From Bog-257 sp963805985 (GTDB lineage Bacteria > Acidobacteriota > Terriglobia > Terriglobales > Acidobacteriaceae): a stretch of 64,000 nucleotides of DNA. The stretch spans positions 132,967 through 196,966 of the forward strand of contig CAWDWG010000006.1 of NCBI GenBank assembly GCA_963805985.1, given 5' to 3'. The stretch's first letter is position 1; each line of letters opens with the position of its first letter. Below the pieces are notes generated by a model. The model did no database searches, had not been told where the DNA came from, and was given only the letters and a program-made list of their open reading frames with translations. Positions 16,836 through 25,957 of the stretch are shown here, one piece after another. Both the position numbers and the translations under genes were made by a program.

Positions 16836-17609
16836 ATGCCGTTCACGGTTTCTCACGCCGCCGCCGTACTTCCTTTGCGAAAGCTCAACCTCGTCTCGTC
16901 GGCGTTCATCGTCGGCAGCATGGCGCCGGATTTTCCCTACATCATCGGAAATACGCGTTATCGCGATCTGGGCCATCAATTCCCTGGCCTGATCGAGTTC
17001 ACGATTCCGGCTTCGCTAATCGCGCTGTGGCTGTTCCACAACATCATCAAGGGGCCTGTCATTCAGCTGCTGCCCGCCGGAGTGCAAGGACGATTGCGCG
17101 ATCAGACCGGGCACTTCAGCTTTCTGCCTGTGCGACGATTCCTCGCCGTCCTCAGCTCAATCATGCTGGGAATCGCAAGTCATCTTATCTGGGACTCGTT
17201 TACGCACGCGTACTCCTGGCCGTGGTGGCATTTCGCCATCTTGCGAAGCTGGGTGCACATGCCGATCGTGAAGCACCGCGTGCCGATGTTCGAAGTTCTG
17301 CAATATGGCAGCACGGTTGTCGGAATGCTGGCGCTGGCGATCTGGGTCGTGCTTTGGTACCGGCGGTCGCCGCTTCCCGCTGCGCCAGCGTCGCAGTCGC
17401 AGCCCAAGTCTTACTTCGGACTTGCCGTCGCGATGTTGGCTATCGCGGCTGTCGCGGGAGCGATTCGCGCCGTCGTCCTGTTCGGCATGCCGGCAACGGC
17501 AGCGAGAGCGGATGGCTTCATCCTCGTCTATGCGGTCACGTCACTGGCGGTGGCGTTCTGGCAGCTTCTGCTTTACTGTGTGTTGGTCTCTTCGCACCAG
17601 GTCTGGTAG
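16836..17609 (+). CDS. DUF4184 family membrane protein
   Basis: The protein has 257 residues from the ATG at 16836. Its beginning MPFTVSHAAAVLPL is the hallmark of DUF4184, with the conserved SMAPDFPYI and HLIWDSFTHAYSWPWWH segments. At least five hydrophobic helices are visible. The function of the family is not established; the Asp/His residues (PDF, WDSFTH) resemble those of membrane metal-dependent hydrolases. The frame is open further upstream to 16677, but the start at 16836 fits the family. It is divergent from the PAP2-Wzi gene and 27 bases ahead of a glycosyltransferase. Confidence 0.82.
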   Translation: MPFTVSHAAAVLPLRKLNLVSSAFIVGSMAPDFPYIIGNTRYRDLGHQFPGLIEFTIPASLIALWLFHNIIKGPVIQLLPAGVQGRLRDQTGHFSFLPVRRFLAVLSSIMLGIASHLIWDSFTHAYSWPWWHFAILRSWVHMPIVKHRVPMFEVLQYGSTVVGMLALAIWVVLWYRRSPLPAAPASQSQPKSYFGLAVAMLAIAAVAGAIRAVVLFGMPATAARADGFILVYAVTSLAVAFWQLLLYCVLVSSHQVW

Positions 17610-17636
17610 CGAAATCCCTTCGTCGCTAATCGCACT

Positions 17637-18557
17637 ATGCCACTGGTCAGCGTCATCATGAACGTTCGCAACGGGGCGCAAACTTTGCGGGAGGCAATCG
17701 CCAGCGTTCTCGCGCAAACCTCGCAGGATTGGGAGCTCATTGTCTGGGACGACCGCTCTACGGACAACAGCGCTGCAATCGCCGCCGAATATCGCGATGC
17801 CAGAATTCACTACCATCTTTCGCCGGAAGATGTGGCGCTCGGAAAAGCCAGAGCCGACGCGATTCGCCAAGCCGGTGGAGAATGGATTGCGTTTCTCGAT
17901 CAGGATGACGTCTGGATGCCGCACAAGTTGGAAAGCCAGCTGGCGCTCGCGCAAGGTGATGTTGGGCTGATCTATGGACGCACCGTAAGGTTCTATCCCA
18001 GCGGATTTGAGCGCGACTACGATCATGCTCACGAATACAAGCCGCTACCGGAAGGCGACATCTTCTCCCAGCTTTTCACTGATTCCTGTTTCATCGCCAT
18101 GAGTTCGGCGATGTTTCGCCGCTCGGCGATTGAATCCGTCGGCGGCATTCCCGGCGAGATTCGAATCGTTCCCGACTACTACCTGTACGTCGCGGTCGCG
18201 CGCAGGTATCGCACTCGCGCCGTGCAGGAAGTCGTCTGCCGCTATCGCATGCACGCCGACAGCATGTCCCACACCGCAGGTCTAGAAATGCATCACGAGG
18301 TTCTCTGGCTTATCGATCGATGGGCTGGCCAGCTTGACCCGCAAACTGTCGCGGCTTGCCGCCGGCGGCACTTTACTGCGGTTGCTTTGGAAGAGATGCG
18401 CAGCCGCACAACCCTGGGTCACGGCATCGTTCGTCTGCTCACGCAAGGCTCACTCGTTTCGCAATTGGTGCGCCCATTCGCGTTTCTCTTTCACGCCACA
18501 CGCCGCAATCTGCGACCGCCGGTCTGGCGACGATTGAGCAGCAAGTCCAGCGTGTAG
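17637..18557 (+). CDS. glycosyltransferase family 2, tandem copy 1
   Basis: The protein has 306 residues. GT-A fold N-terminus: PLVSVIMNVRNGAQTLREAI, then WELIVWDDRSTDNSAAI (first Asp motif) and WIAFLDQDDVWMPHKLE (DQDD, the DXD-type nucleotide-sugar/metal site). It is cytoplasmic and transfers a sugar from an NDP donor onto a glycan or lipid carrier. It is closely related to the following gene across its whole length, so this is a tandem duplication. The pair is convergent with the exopolysaccharide operon and may add side sugars, which is inference from position. Confidence 0.88.
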   Translation: MPLVSVIMNVRNGAQTLREAIASVLAQTSQDWELIVWDDRSTDNSAAIAAEYRDARIHYHLSPEDVALGKARADAIRQAGGEWIAFLDQDDVWMPHKLESQLALAQGDVGLIYGRTVRFYPSGFERDYDHAHEYKPLPEGDIFSQLFTDSCFIAMSSAMFRRSAIESVGGIPGEIRIVPDYYLYVAVARRYRTRAVQEVVCRYRMHADSMSHTAGLEMHHEVLWLIDRWAGQLDPQTVAACRRRHFTAVALEEMRSRTTLGHGIVRLLTQGSLVSQLVRPFAFLFHATRRNLRPPVWRRLSSKSSV

Positions 18558-18579
18558 GATCAATTACGGCGACTCTCCG

Positions 18580-19524
18580 ATGCCTCTGGTCAGCATCATC
18601 ATGAACGTGCGCAACGGCGCCGCTTTCCTGCGCGAGGCTCTCGATAGCGTCATGGCGCAGAGCTTCGCGGACTGGGAGTTGATCGTCTGGGATGACTGCT
18701 CGACCGACGACAGCGCGCAGATCGTCAGCCAATATCGCGACGCCAGAATTCGCTATTTCCTCTCGCCCGACGAGACGCCATTGGGCACGGCTCGCGATAG
18801 GGCGATTCGCCAGGCCCGCGGCGAATGGCTGGCCTTCCTCGATCAGGACGATGTGTGGCTGCCCCACAAGCTCGAGCAACAAATGGCGCTGGCTGCCGAA
18901 GGCGTCGGAATCGTTTACGGCCGGACTGTCTGGTTCGATTCCCGCCGAGGCAACATTCGCGACTATGACTACTTTCACGAATTCGAAGCCCTGCCCGAAG
19001 ACGATATCTTCGCCGAACTCTTTCGCCACGCCTGCTTCATCGCGATGAGTTCCGCTGTGCTGCGCCGCTCCGCCGTCGCCGAAATCGGCGGGGTTCCTGA
19101 CACGATTCAGATCGTTCCCGACTACTATCTTTACGTCGCCATCGCCCGCCGTTATCGCGCCCGCGCGATACAGGAAGTTGTGTGTCGTTATCGCCTGCAC
19201 TCCGGCAGCATGTCATCGTCGCGGCCCAATCGGCTGCGGCTGCATGAAGAACCGCTATCGATCGTCAAGCAGTGGTCGGATTCGCTCGATCCGCGACTGA
19301 GCGCGTACCGCCAGATGACCTATTCGACTTACCTTGCGTTGGAGGAAATGCGAAGTCCGCAAACTGTCCTTGCGGGAATGAAACGGCTGTTGGCGGATGG
19401 ATCGGCGCTATGGCTTATCTCGCGCCCGTTTGTGTGGATCTGGCGCGCGATGCGGCGGCGACTACAGCGACCCTATTGGCACAAGCAGCAACTCAAGGAT
19501 TCTCAAACCAGCCGAGTTCGCTAG
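18580..19524 (+). CDS. glycosyltransferase family 2, tandem copy 2
   Basis: The protein has 314 residues, a paralogue of the preceding enzyme (PLVSIIMNVRNGAAFLREAL; WELIVWDDCSTDDSAQIV; WLAFLDQDDVWLPHKLE). The middle (CFIAMSSAVLRRSAVAEIGG, VPDYYLYVAIARRYRARAIQ) is almost shared with copy 1, while the C-termini differ. The gap between the two genes is 22 bases, so they are probably one transcript. Its stop overlaps the stop of the opposing GT2 gene by 4 bases. Confidence 0.88.
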   Translation: MPLVSIIMNVRNGAAFLREALDSVMAQSFADWELIVWDDCSTDDSAQIVSQYRDARIRYFLSPDETPLGTARDRAIRQARGEWLAFLDQDDVWLPHKLEQQMALAAEGVGIVYGRTVWFDSRRGNIRDYDYFHEFEALPEDDIFAELFRHACFIAMSSAVLRRSAVAEIGGVPDTIQIVPDYYLYVAIARRYRARAIQEVVCRYRLHSGSMSSSRPNRLRLHEEPLSIVKQWSDSLDPRLSAYRQMTYSTYLALEEMRSPQTVLAGMKRLLADGSALWLISRPFVWIWRAMRRRLQRPYWHKQQLKDSQTSRVR

Positions 19525-20558
19525 TCGGACATCGAAGCTGCATCCGACGCCGATTGCGCGCGACTGACGGCCTTCTTCTCCGACTCCGCACTCGGAAATC
19601 CCCGGCGATCGGCGCCTTCCAGTATCCGCCTCGCCTCCGACGCCACGTCTTTCTTCGGCGCGCCCGGCCCTTTGATGACGCGCTTGTCAGAGCTCAGGTA
19701 ATACCCCAAAACCTTCGTGTAGTAGCGGAAGCGAATGCCAAAACGCACCAGCGCCTTGGTCAGGCGGCCCTTCCCGAAGTAATCGTAAGCCTCGCTGAAA
19801 TCGATCAGCCCGCGACACTGCTCGCGCAGGGCTTTCAGCACATCCTGGCTTGCCGTCTGACCGCCGAAGTGAATGACCTGCGCGCACGGCGTGTAATAAA
19901 CCTTATAGCCCTGGCGGTGCAGCGTGTAGTTGTAGGAGAGATCGGGCATCGCCCAGCGGAACCGCTCGTCCAGCAGGCCCACGGCCTCCCATGTCGATCT
20001 GCGAATCACGTACGCGCTAGTGCCGATGCTCTGCACCGGCTGCGTCTTGCCGTAGTCGAAATCGGTGTTGTAGTAGCGGTTCATCAACTTGCTTTTCGGA
20101 AACAGCTTGTGCCAGTTCAGCGTCTGCAGAATGAAGACACTCAGATTGGCAAAGCCGCGAATGTGGTGCTGCACGCTACCATCGGGATTGAGCAACTGGG
20201 GCCCGCACACGGCCACTTCCGGATTCTCATCCATGAACCGCACCAGCGGCTCGAAAGCATTCTGAATCAGCAGGGTGTCGCTATCCAAAAGACAGGCATA
20301 CCTTCCCCGCGCCATGCGAATGCCTTTGTTCACACTCCGCGCGTAGGACTCGTTCGACTCGTTCCTGATCAACGTTACTTCCGGAAATTCCGTGGCCACC
20401 ATATCCGCGCTGCCGTCGGGAGAGTTGCCATCCACGCAGATCACCTCAAAGCTGATTCCCTCGGTGTAGCGGTACACCGAGTCGAGGCAATTGCGCAGCA
20501 GTTCGCGGGTATTGTAGTTCGGGATGACGACCGTGAGGTCGAGCGGCAACGTAGTCAT
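19521..20558 (-). CDS. glycosyltransferase family 2 (rhamnosyltransferase-like), end of the EPS operon
   Basis: The protein has 345 residues. It begins LDLTVVIPNYNTRELLRNCL and has VICVDGNSPDGSADM, ARGRYACLLDSDTLL (DSD metal site) and the acceptor-side motif RFRWAMPDLSYNYTLHRQGY, a layout shared with WbbL-type rhamnosyltransferases. Substrate cannot be read from sequence. Its ATG overlaps the stop of the acetyltransferase gene by 4 bases, indicating translational coupling. The last 30 residues are Ser/Ala/Lys-rich and probably disordered. Confidence 0.88.
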   Translation of the reverse strand: MTTLPLDLTVVIPNYNTRELLRNCLDSVYRYTEGISFEVICVDGNSPDGSADMVATEFPEVTLIRNESNESYARSVNKGIRMARGRYACLLDSDTLLIQNAFEPLVRFMDENPEVAVCGPQLLNPDGSVQHHIRGFANLSVFILQTLNWHKLFPKSKLMNRYYNTDFDYGKTQPVQSIGTSAYVIRRSTWEAVGLLDERFRWAMPDLSYNYTLHRQGYKVYYTPCAQVIHFGGQTASQDVLKALREQCRGLIDFSEAYDYFGKGRLTKALVRFGIRFRYYTKVLGYYLSSDKRVIKGPGAPKKDVASEARRILEGADRRGFPSAESEKKAVSRAQSASDAASMSD

Positions 20559-21193
20559 TCAGAGGCCCTCGTCGATGATGGTACAACCCTCGCTGGAACA
20601 CCAAATACAGTCTGATTCGGTCCAACCGAACTCACTACGACGGAATTCGCACCGACGGTAGCATTATCTCCGATCCGGTATGGCCCCAGGACCTTGCAGC
20701 CCGCCGCTAACACTACATTGTCGCCGATTTCGCAGCGTAACTCACGATGAAATCCGGTATCGGGACGCAGCGCGCCCAAACCGACACCCTGATAGATCGT
20801 GACCCGACTCCCGATCCGCCACGCGCCGATGACGCAGCCCACGGGATGGGCAAACACGATCCCAGGACCGATCTCGCATTGCGGCGAAACTTCCAGTCCG
20901 AACAGTATAAGGTTGAGATAGGTCAGCAGCCCGGGTACTACAGGAATTCTTGTCAACATCGCTGCGCGGCTCAACCGGCAGAACACCCCAGGCAAAAAGC
21001 GGAAGTGCAACAACCGGCCTAGAAAACGAAGGACGTTCGGCTGCACGCCAAACTTCCCTTCTATTTCGTACTGCCGCACCAGGTCGCTATACAGCAACTC
21101 TTTCAGCCCCGGCCGGCGGCTGACCAACGGCACACTTATCTCGGAAGTCTCCGAAACCTGCACCACGCCCCTCTCACTTCGCTCGGTCAACAT
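20555..21193 (-). CDS. hexapeptide-repeat acetyltransferase (serine acetyltransferase-like)
   Basis: The protein has 212 residues. The C-terminal half is a left-handed beta-helix of hexapeptide repeats (IGPGIVFAHPVGCVIGAWRI, IGSRVTIYQGVGLG, IGDNVVLAAGCKVLG, IGDNATVGANSVVV) with the catalytic-type His in FAHPVG. The family uses acetyl-CoA. CysE-like enzymes in polysaccharide loci O-acetylate sugars, which is the likely role here given the neighbours. The N-terminal 90 residues are helical with no known motif. It is coupled to the downstream GT2. Confidence 0.85.
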   Translation of the reverse strand: MLTERSERGVVQVSETSEISVPLVSRRPGLKELLYSDLVRQYEIEGKFGVQPNVLRFLGRLLHFRFLPGVFCRLSRAAMLTRIPVVPGLLTYLNLILFGLEVSPQCEIGPGIVFAHPVGCVIGAWRIGSRVTIYQGVGLGALRPDTGFHRELRCEIGDNVVLAAGCKVLGPYRIGDNATVGANSVVVSSVGPNQTVFGVPARVVPSSTRASE

Positions 21194-21204
21194 TACCGCA
21201 TTCG

Positions 21205-22311
21205 CTACTGACAGTCACGATAGAATGCAAGAGTTTCCTTTCCACATTTGGTCCAACTGTACTGGGCCACCACTTCCCGGCCGCGGGTAATCGACCGATG
21301 ACGCGCTTCCGTATCGTTCAAGGCTCGCAATAATTCCCGGCGGAACGACTCCTGGTCCTTAAGATCGAAATACATTGGCGCGTCCTGACAGACTTCCAGC
21401 GTCGAGGGGATGCGGCTGGCCAGCACAGGACACCCAAGCGACATGGCTTCCAACGGCGGGAACCCGAAGCCCTCGCTGAGCGACGGGTAAACAAACAAGG
21501 TCGCCCCGGCATACGCCTCCGCCAGCACCTCATCGGAAACTCTGGGCAAACCAACGACGCAGTCGCTCAGTTCCAACTTGCCGATCAACTCCTTCTCCGC
21601 CGGCGTCAGGCTCCCGCCGCCCAGTAGCAGCAGGTCGAACGAATCCTGCAATCCGGCTTCACGGAAGGCATGCAGCAATCCGTCGAAGTTCTTGAACGGC
21701 GGCCTCATTCCTACGTACAGCAGATACTCCCGCCGCAACTGCTTCTTCAACTCGGCTGCGGCCTCGGGGCTGCGCGGCAGCGGAGTCACTCCATGATGAA
21801 TCACTCGTGTCTTGGCCGGATCCACGTTGTAAAAGCGCAGCAGGTCCTGCCGGCAGGATTCCGAAACGCAAATGATCCCATCCACCTGGGGGAAAAGCAC
21901 CTTCCTGGCCCAAAGCACTTTCTTCCCGTCGGGAATCGTTTCCGGGAACAGCTCATGGGTGCAATCGTGATGAGTCGCGACCACCCGCCTGGCCCGCGCC
22001 AGAGGCATTCGCATATAGGTTGTCAGGTGGTAGACATCGACCTTCCCGCGGAATGGCGCGACCACGTTACTCCATGCTTCGTTCACCAGGTAACGCCAGC
22101 TTCCCGGCGGAAGCCACTCCGGAAAGCTGCTGACTCTGGCCTTCGCCGCATCCAGCGTCCGAAACGGATAGACCGTACCGTTGATCCCAAGCAGCACATC
22201 GGTATGCACCTCTGGAACGCTGGTCAGGAACTTGATCACTTCGTAGAAGTACCGCGAAGCCCCACCCGCGTTTTGCAACGAGAACACCTGATGGTCGTAG
22301 AGGATCCGCAT
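21205..22311 (-). CDS. glycosyltransferase family 4 (GT-B fold)
   Basis: The protein has 368 residues. It starts MRILYDHQVFSLQNAGGASR, with the donor loop GGASR typical of GT4. The C-terminal Rossmann half has YLLYVGMRPPFKNFDGLLHA and the EX7E-type signature FVYPSLSEGFGFPPLEAMS. It is a retaining transferase using an NDP-sugar at the inner face of the cytoplasmic membrane. It lies 11 bases upstream of the acetyltransferase, in the exopolysaccharide operon. A gap of 425 bases with a repeat element separates it from the preceding methyltransferase gene, so it may have its own promoter. Confidence 0.9.
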   Translation of the reverse strand: MRILYDHQVFSLQNAGGASRYFYEVIKFLTSVPEVHTDVLLGINGTVYPFRTLDAAKARVSSFPEWLPPGSWRYLVNEAWSNVVAPFRGKVDVYHLTTYMRMPLARARRVVATHHDCTHELFPETIPDGKKVLWARKVLFPQVDGIICVSESCRQDLLRFYNVDPAKTRVIHHGVTPLPRSPEAAAELKKQLRREYLLYVGMRPPFKNFDGLLHAFREAGLQDSFDLLLLGGGSLTPAEKELIGKLELSDCVVGLPRVSDEVLAEAYAGATLFVYPSLSEGFGFPPLEAMSLGCPVLASRIPSTLEVCQDAPMYFDLKDQESFRRELLRALNDTEARHRSITRGREVVAQYSWTKCGKETLAFYRDCQ

Positions 22312-22387
22312 TAACCGTTGGGAAGGGCAAGTGTCAGGGCACGACTTTAGTCTTGCCGGATAGGCCGTTTACTAAACACCCGCGAGT

Positions 22388-22544
22388 CGGCTTCACAGGC
22401 TGCTGAAAAACTCCGGTGCGCCCGCTTTGTGTCGCCGGCTAAAGCCGGCTCGGATCAAAAATAACCGACTTATCGGCACGACTAAAAGTCGTGCCCTGTT
22501 ACAAAGCGATCACCGTGTGACTTTTTCAGCAGTCTGTTCAGCCG
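22388..22544. repeat. MITE-like palindromic element, copy A
   Basis: The ends are inverted repeats: CGGCTTCACAGGCTGCTGAA at 22388 onward and TTTTTCAGCAGTCTGTTCAG at 22522-22541, 23 bp each with three mismatches. Inside are GCTTTGTGTCGCCGGCTAAA, the palindrome GCCGGCTAAAGCCGGC, ACTTATCGGCACGACT and AGTCGTGCCCTGTTACA. A closely matching copy lies at 56951-57108. There is no coding frame. Size and end structure suggest a miniature inverted-repeat transposable element or REP-type sequence. Confidence 0.8.
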
Positions 22545-22736
22545 ACGACATCTGGTTCTCGGGTAGGAGCTGGCCTTCAGGCCGGCGTCTCCTGATCCTC
22601 TTATGATCTGTCATCCCGACCGAGGACTTTAGTCCGACCGAGGGATCTGCGGTTCGAGCCGCGGAGCGGCGGCACGGGCCGCGACACGCTCTCTTGGGCC
22701 ACGTCCAATCCGCTCGTTTCATCTTCCGAGCCGGCT
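22545..22736. other. intergenic repeats beside copy A, no gene
   Basis: This stretch contains AGCTGGCCTTCAGGCCGGC, GACCGAGGACTTTAGTCCGA and GCGGTTCGAGCCGCGG, all short palindromes. A similar GCTGGCCTTAAGGCCAGC follows the second element copy at 57138. It ends in GAGCCGGCTTCAGCCGGCGG, which overlaps the end of the methyltransferase gene. No gene or promoter is evident. Confidence 0.55.
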
Positions 22737-23468
22737 TCAGCCGGCGGTACACACGTAATACACCGTATTATTCAACCCGCTTCCCAGAAAATTCGCCGGC
22801 GAACAATACCTCTTCCGAATAACAAACCGCCCGGCAATCCTGCGCTCAAATTCCCGAAAATCGAACCCAATGTGCGAGTGCATGTACCGCAATCCCGAAA
22901 GCCCCTCATCGCTTCGTGATATCGGCCGCCCCAGAATCGTCCGGAGATAGATCGACCAGGTGAGTCGGTCGTATCCCTGATTGCGATACTTGAGATACCG
23001 GAATGCGTTCTTGGCCATCGCGGGCAGGCCCGACTCGATGGGCACGCTGACGAGAAACGTGCCGCCCGGCGCCAGGTAATCGAGAACGGTCGCGAGCAGC
23101 TGCCCCAATTCTCTCTCGGGGAGGTGCTCGCAAACTTCCATGCCGACGATCTTGTCGAACTGCTTCCGGCCCAGCTTCCCGAGCTCGCTCGCGACCGTCA
23201 CTCCTGTCTGGTTCAGCTTCTTCTTCGCCTGGACGAACAGTTCCTCCGCCGGCTCGTACCCGAACAACAACGCGGCGTCGTGCTGCTGCGCGGCGACCTC
23301 CAGGAAGTGACCGTCCCCGGTCCCATAATCCAGAACCGTCTGCCCCGGTCTGAGTTCGAGCAGCCTCAGCGCATCGGTGAATCGCTTCTGATGCAGCCAG
23401 CGCTTGACCGCAACCGGGCTTTGATACGTCTTGCTTACGTATTCTTCGGTCGAAGTCTGCGGCATCAT
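22737..23468 (-). CDS. class I SAM-dependent methyltransferase
   Basis: The protein has about 243 residues. Motif I is VLDYGTGDGHFLEVA; the acidic post-motif is LFGYEPAEEL; motif IV region is FDKIVGMEVCEHLPERELGQ; then LAPGGTFLVSVPIE. This is the Methyltransf_11/UbiE-like fold. It probably methylates a sugar or lipid intermediate of the exopolysaccharide, by context. It lies 10 bases downstream of the flippase gene. The last residues (YYVCTAG) are encoded by the repeat palindrome at 22737-22755. Confidence 0.85.
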   Translation of the reverse strand: MMPQTSTEEYVSKTYQSPVAVKRWLHQKRFTDALRLLELRPGQTVLDYGTGDGHFLEVAAQQHDAALLFGYEPAEELFVQAKKKLNQTGVTVASELGKLGRKQFDKIVGMEVCEHLPERELGQLLATVLDYLAPGGTFLVSVPIESGLPAMAKNAFRYLKYRNQGYDRLTWSIYLRTILGRPISRSDEGLSGLRYMHSHIGFDFREFERRIAGRFVIRKRYCSPANFLGSGLNNTVYYVCTAG

Positions 23469-23478
23469 CAACGTCCCG

Positions 23479-24762
23479 CTAGCGAGCCATCTCCGGCACC
23501 GCCGGCGTCTCGCGAGCTAACTCTTTGGCGAATCGCCCCGCCAGTCCCAAGCTGACCAGGAAGATCACATATGTCAGCAGCGTGTTCACTGCGGCCGCAG
23601 TCGCTCCGTACGTCGGAATCCAAATGAGATTCAGCACCACGTTGCTGGCGGCCGCGATCGCCGTACACACCAGGATGCTCTTCTCCATACCCCAGGCAAT
23701 GTACGCATTCCCTATATACGAAGTCACGAAATCGAGAGGTATAGCCCAGGCAAGCACAAACAGCAAAGCCGACGCGGCTCCGAATTGACTGCCGAACACC
23801 AGCTTCATCAACGGCTGCCTCGTCGCGGCCAACGCACCTGCGATCGCCAGGCCCACGCCCAACAACGGCAGCAGAAATCTCGGCCGCAACATGCGAAGGC
23901 GCTGCGCGGTGTCCTGCCGGCTCAACTCAGGATAAAGCGACTGCGTCAACAGGTAATACGCCATCAGCACCTGATTCAGGATTCGATAGGCGGCGCTGTA
24001 CAGCCCAACCTGTTGCGGATTGGACATGACTCCCAGCATCAGCATGTCAATCGTATTGAAGGCGAGGTTGCCCAGCCACGCCAGCCCCATGATGCTGGTG
24101 CGCCTCCATGCCAGTGAATCGGCGATCGAGCTCCGCTCTTCTGCGGTACCGAACCCTTCCGGCTGATGCTTTTTCCACCAGATCCAGAATACGGCTGCCT
24201 GCGCGAGGATACCGGCAACGTTGCCGGCGGCGACCCACCACAGGGCATGTCCGGAATGCCAGTATCCCAGTGCGAGAAAAGCCAGGATACTGACCGGCAC
24301 CACCGCGCGCCCGTATCCCAACAAGCGCAGATGATTCTTGCCCCACACGGCCCACTCCAGCGACACCGCGTAGATCGCGCTGGAAAACGAGAAGACCAGA
24401 AGAAAGACCTTCATCGGTCCCGGCAAGCGGACGCCAAGAACATAAATCACGATGAGCGGCAACACGGCTGCCGCCATCTTCAGCCGCCGATGCTGCACGC
24501 GGCGGACGATTTCCCCGGCCAACTGCGGCTGTTGCGCCACCAGCCGCGCTCCGATGTGCTTCAGCCCGAAATCGATGATGGGTTGCAGCCACTGCGAAAT
24601 CGTTGCCGCCAGCGCGTAGACACCCAGGATAACCACGCCATAGAAGTGGCCCAGAAAAATCACGATCGCCGCGTAGCAAACCCGGCTCACCGCCTCGCCG
24701 GGCGCCAGATGCACGATTCCGCGCACGATCTTGCCGGCCGATTTTGGCAGCAATTGCCCCAT
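23479..24762 (-). CDS. polysaccharide flippase (Wzx/MATE-type)
   Basis: The protein has 427 residues with 12 or so hydrophobic segments, starting MGQLLPKSAGKIVRGIVHLA and then YAAIVIFLGHFYGVVILGVY. The pattern is that of the polysaccharide biosynthesis (RfbX/MVF-like) family that flips undecaprenyl-linked repeat units across the inner membrane. Amphipathic loops with KNHLRLLGYGR and QDTAQRLRMLR lie between helices. It follows the GT2 gene by 3 bases and precedes the methyltransferase, so it belongs to the exopolysaccharide operon. Confidence 0.85.
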   Translation of the reverse strand: MGQLLPKSAGKIVRGIVHLAPGEAVSRVCYAAIVIFLGHFYGVVILGVYALAATISQWLQPIIDFGLKHIGARLVAQQPQLAGEIVRRVQHRRLKMAAAVLPLIVIYVLGVRLPGPMKVFLLVFSFSSAIYAVSLEWAVWGKNHLRLLGYGRAVVPVSILAFLALGYWHSGHALWWVAAGNVAGILAQAAVFWIWWKKHQPEGFGTAEERSSIADSLAWRRTSIMGLAWLGNLAFNTIDMLMLGVMSNPQQVGLYSAAYRILNQVLMAYYLLTQSLYPELSRQDTAQRLRMLRPRFLLPLLGVGLAIAGALAATRQPLMKLVFGSQFGAASALLFVLAWAIPLDFVTSYIGNAYIAWGMEKSILVCTAIAAASNVVLNLIWIPTYGATAAAVNTLLTYVIFLVSLGLAGRFAKELARETPAVPEMAR

Positions 24763-24765
24763 CAG

Positions 24766-25629
24766 TCAGTTCCCGGCTCGGCCAGGCGTGCAAGGTCGCC
24801 TCGGCCCGCAGCAATACCCGCGCAGCTGGCCCGCCCCTCGCAGCAAGTAGTCCTTGGCCCTCGGGAGATCGCCCTTGCACAGGCTGAAGACGGCGCCCCC
24901 CATCGATCGCGCAAAAAACCTTCCAAATTCCCACCACGTGTAGCCATGGCGCCGCAATACATATCCGCACCCTAACGCGTAGGGAAGGGTCTTCGCTCGC
25001 ATGCGCGCGAGGTCATGAAGCTTGGGGTGGTGTACCGTGAGCGCCGGTTCGTACCACATTCGAAACCCCAGGGCGAGCGCTCTCAGGAAGTAGTCGGTTT
25101 CTTCGCCCGACTGGTAAGCGGACTTGGCGCCCACTCCGATGTCCTCACGGAACGTCCCCACCGCGTCAGTCACCGCGCGTCGCAGAAAGCCACTGACAAA
25201 AATGGTAGCGTCCCACACATTGTCCCTGGTCACCAGCACCGGACCGGGAGGCCAGCGGGGTCCCACGGGCTTATCATCCTCATCGCGCATGGTGGTAAAG
25301 ACCGCATCGAACTCGCGATGCCTCTCCAGCCACTCGCGCACCGACTCCAGTAGCGAGGCGGGATACCAGCAGTCGTCATCTGGAAAGCACATAAACTCGC
25401 CCTTGGCCATGCGCAGTCCGACGTTGCGTGCCCGGCCGGCGCCCGGCTCACTCTCAAGATGGTGGATGTCCAAACCGCTATGCCTTTGCAGCACCGGCGC
25501 TAACCGTCCATCCTTGTTTTGATCAATGATGATAACTTCAAAATTCCGGTGGGTCTGCGCATCCAGGCTGGTGAGCAGCCGATCCAGCTCCGAAACCCGA
25601 TCTTTGGTCGCGACGATCAGTGAGAACAT
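24766..25629 (-). CDS. glycosyltransferase family 2
   Basis: I chose the ATG at 25629 (287 residues); the frame also allows a GTG at 25644. Motifs: FSLIVATKDRVSELDRLLTS, FEVIIIDQNKDGRL, GAGRARNVGLRMAKG and FMCFPDDDCWYP (DDD metal site). The C-terminal part has a helix pair (WEFGRFFARSMGGAVFSL) that may lie on the membrane. It is likely a sugar transferase of the exopolysaccharide unit. Its stop is 3 bases from the flippase ATG. Confidence 0.85.
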   Translation of the reverse strand: MFSLIVATKDRVSELDRLLTSLDAQTHRNFEVIIIDQNKDGRLAPVLQRHSGLDIHHLESEPGAGRARNVGLRMAKGEFMCFPDDDCWYPASLLESVREWLERHREFDAVFTTMRDEDDKPVGPRWPPGPVLVTRDNVWDATIFVSGFLRRAVTDAVGTFREDIGVGAKSAYQSGEETDYFLRALALGFRMWYEPALTVHHPKLHDLARMRAKTLPYALGCGYVLRRHGYTWWEFGRFFARSMGGAVFSLCKGDLPRAKDYLLRGAGQLRGYCCGPRRPCTPGRAGN

Positions 25630-25644
25630 GCAGCAAGTTTGCAC

Positions 25645-25957
25645 GGCTTTAGCAGGCCGCTAGAAAACTCAGGTTCGAACGCTTTGTGTGCGGGGCACGA
25701 CTTCAGTGTCCGCGTGAGAACTAAGCTCTCTTCCAAGGCCCTGAAGTAAGAGGCTCGAAGAACCAGAGCGCCGCAGGCGCGTGCATGATAGCCCAGGACG
25801 CAGCGCAGCGGAGTCCTGGGTAGAGTGGGGAAGGAACCAGAGTCCCCCGGGGGACGACATGGTTCTCACGCAAACACTCAGTCGTGCCGATCAGCCGTTT
25901 TATTCTCTTCCTGAGCCGGCTTCAGCCGGCGACACAAAACCGCCGCATTGGAGCCTG
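25645..25957. repeat. degenerate copy of the palindromic element family, no gene
   Basis: The stretch has GCAGGCCGCTAGAAAACTC and GAACGCTTTGTGTGC at the left, and at the right (about 25885-25935), in opposite orientation, CAGTCGTGCCGATCAGCCG and GAGCCGGCTTCAGCCGGCGA. In between are CCCAGGAC/GTCCTGGG arms (25794-25821) and CCCCCGGGGG. These are words of the elements at 22.4 and 57.0 kb, scrambled. I see no gene. Confidence 0.6.

Noticed and set aside
19272..20615. 447-codon plus-strand frame
   Set aside because: It overlaps the end of one GT2 gene and is antisense to another, both well supported.
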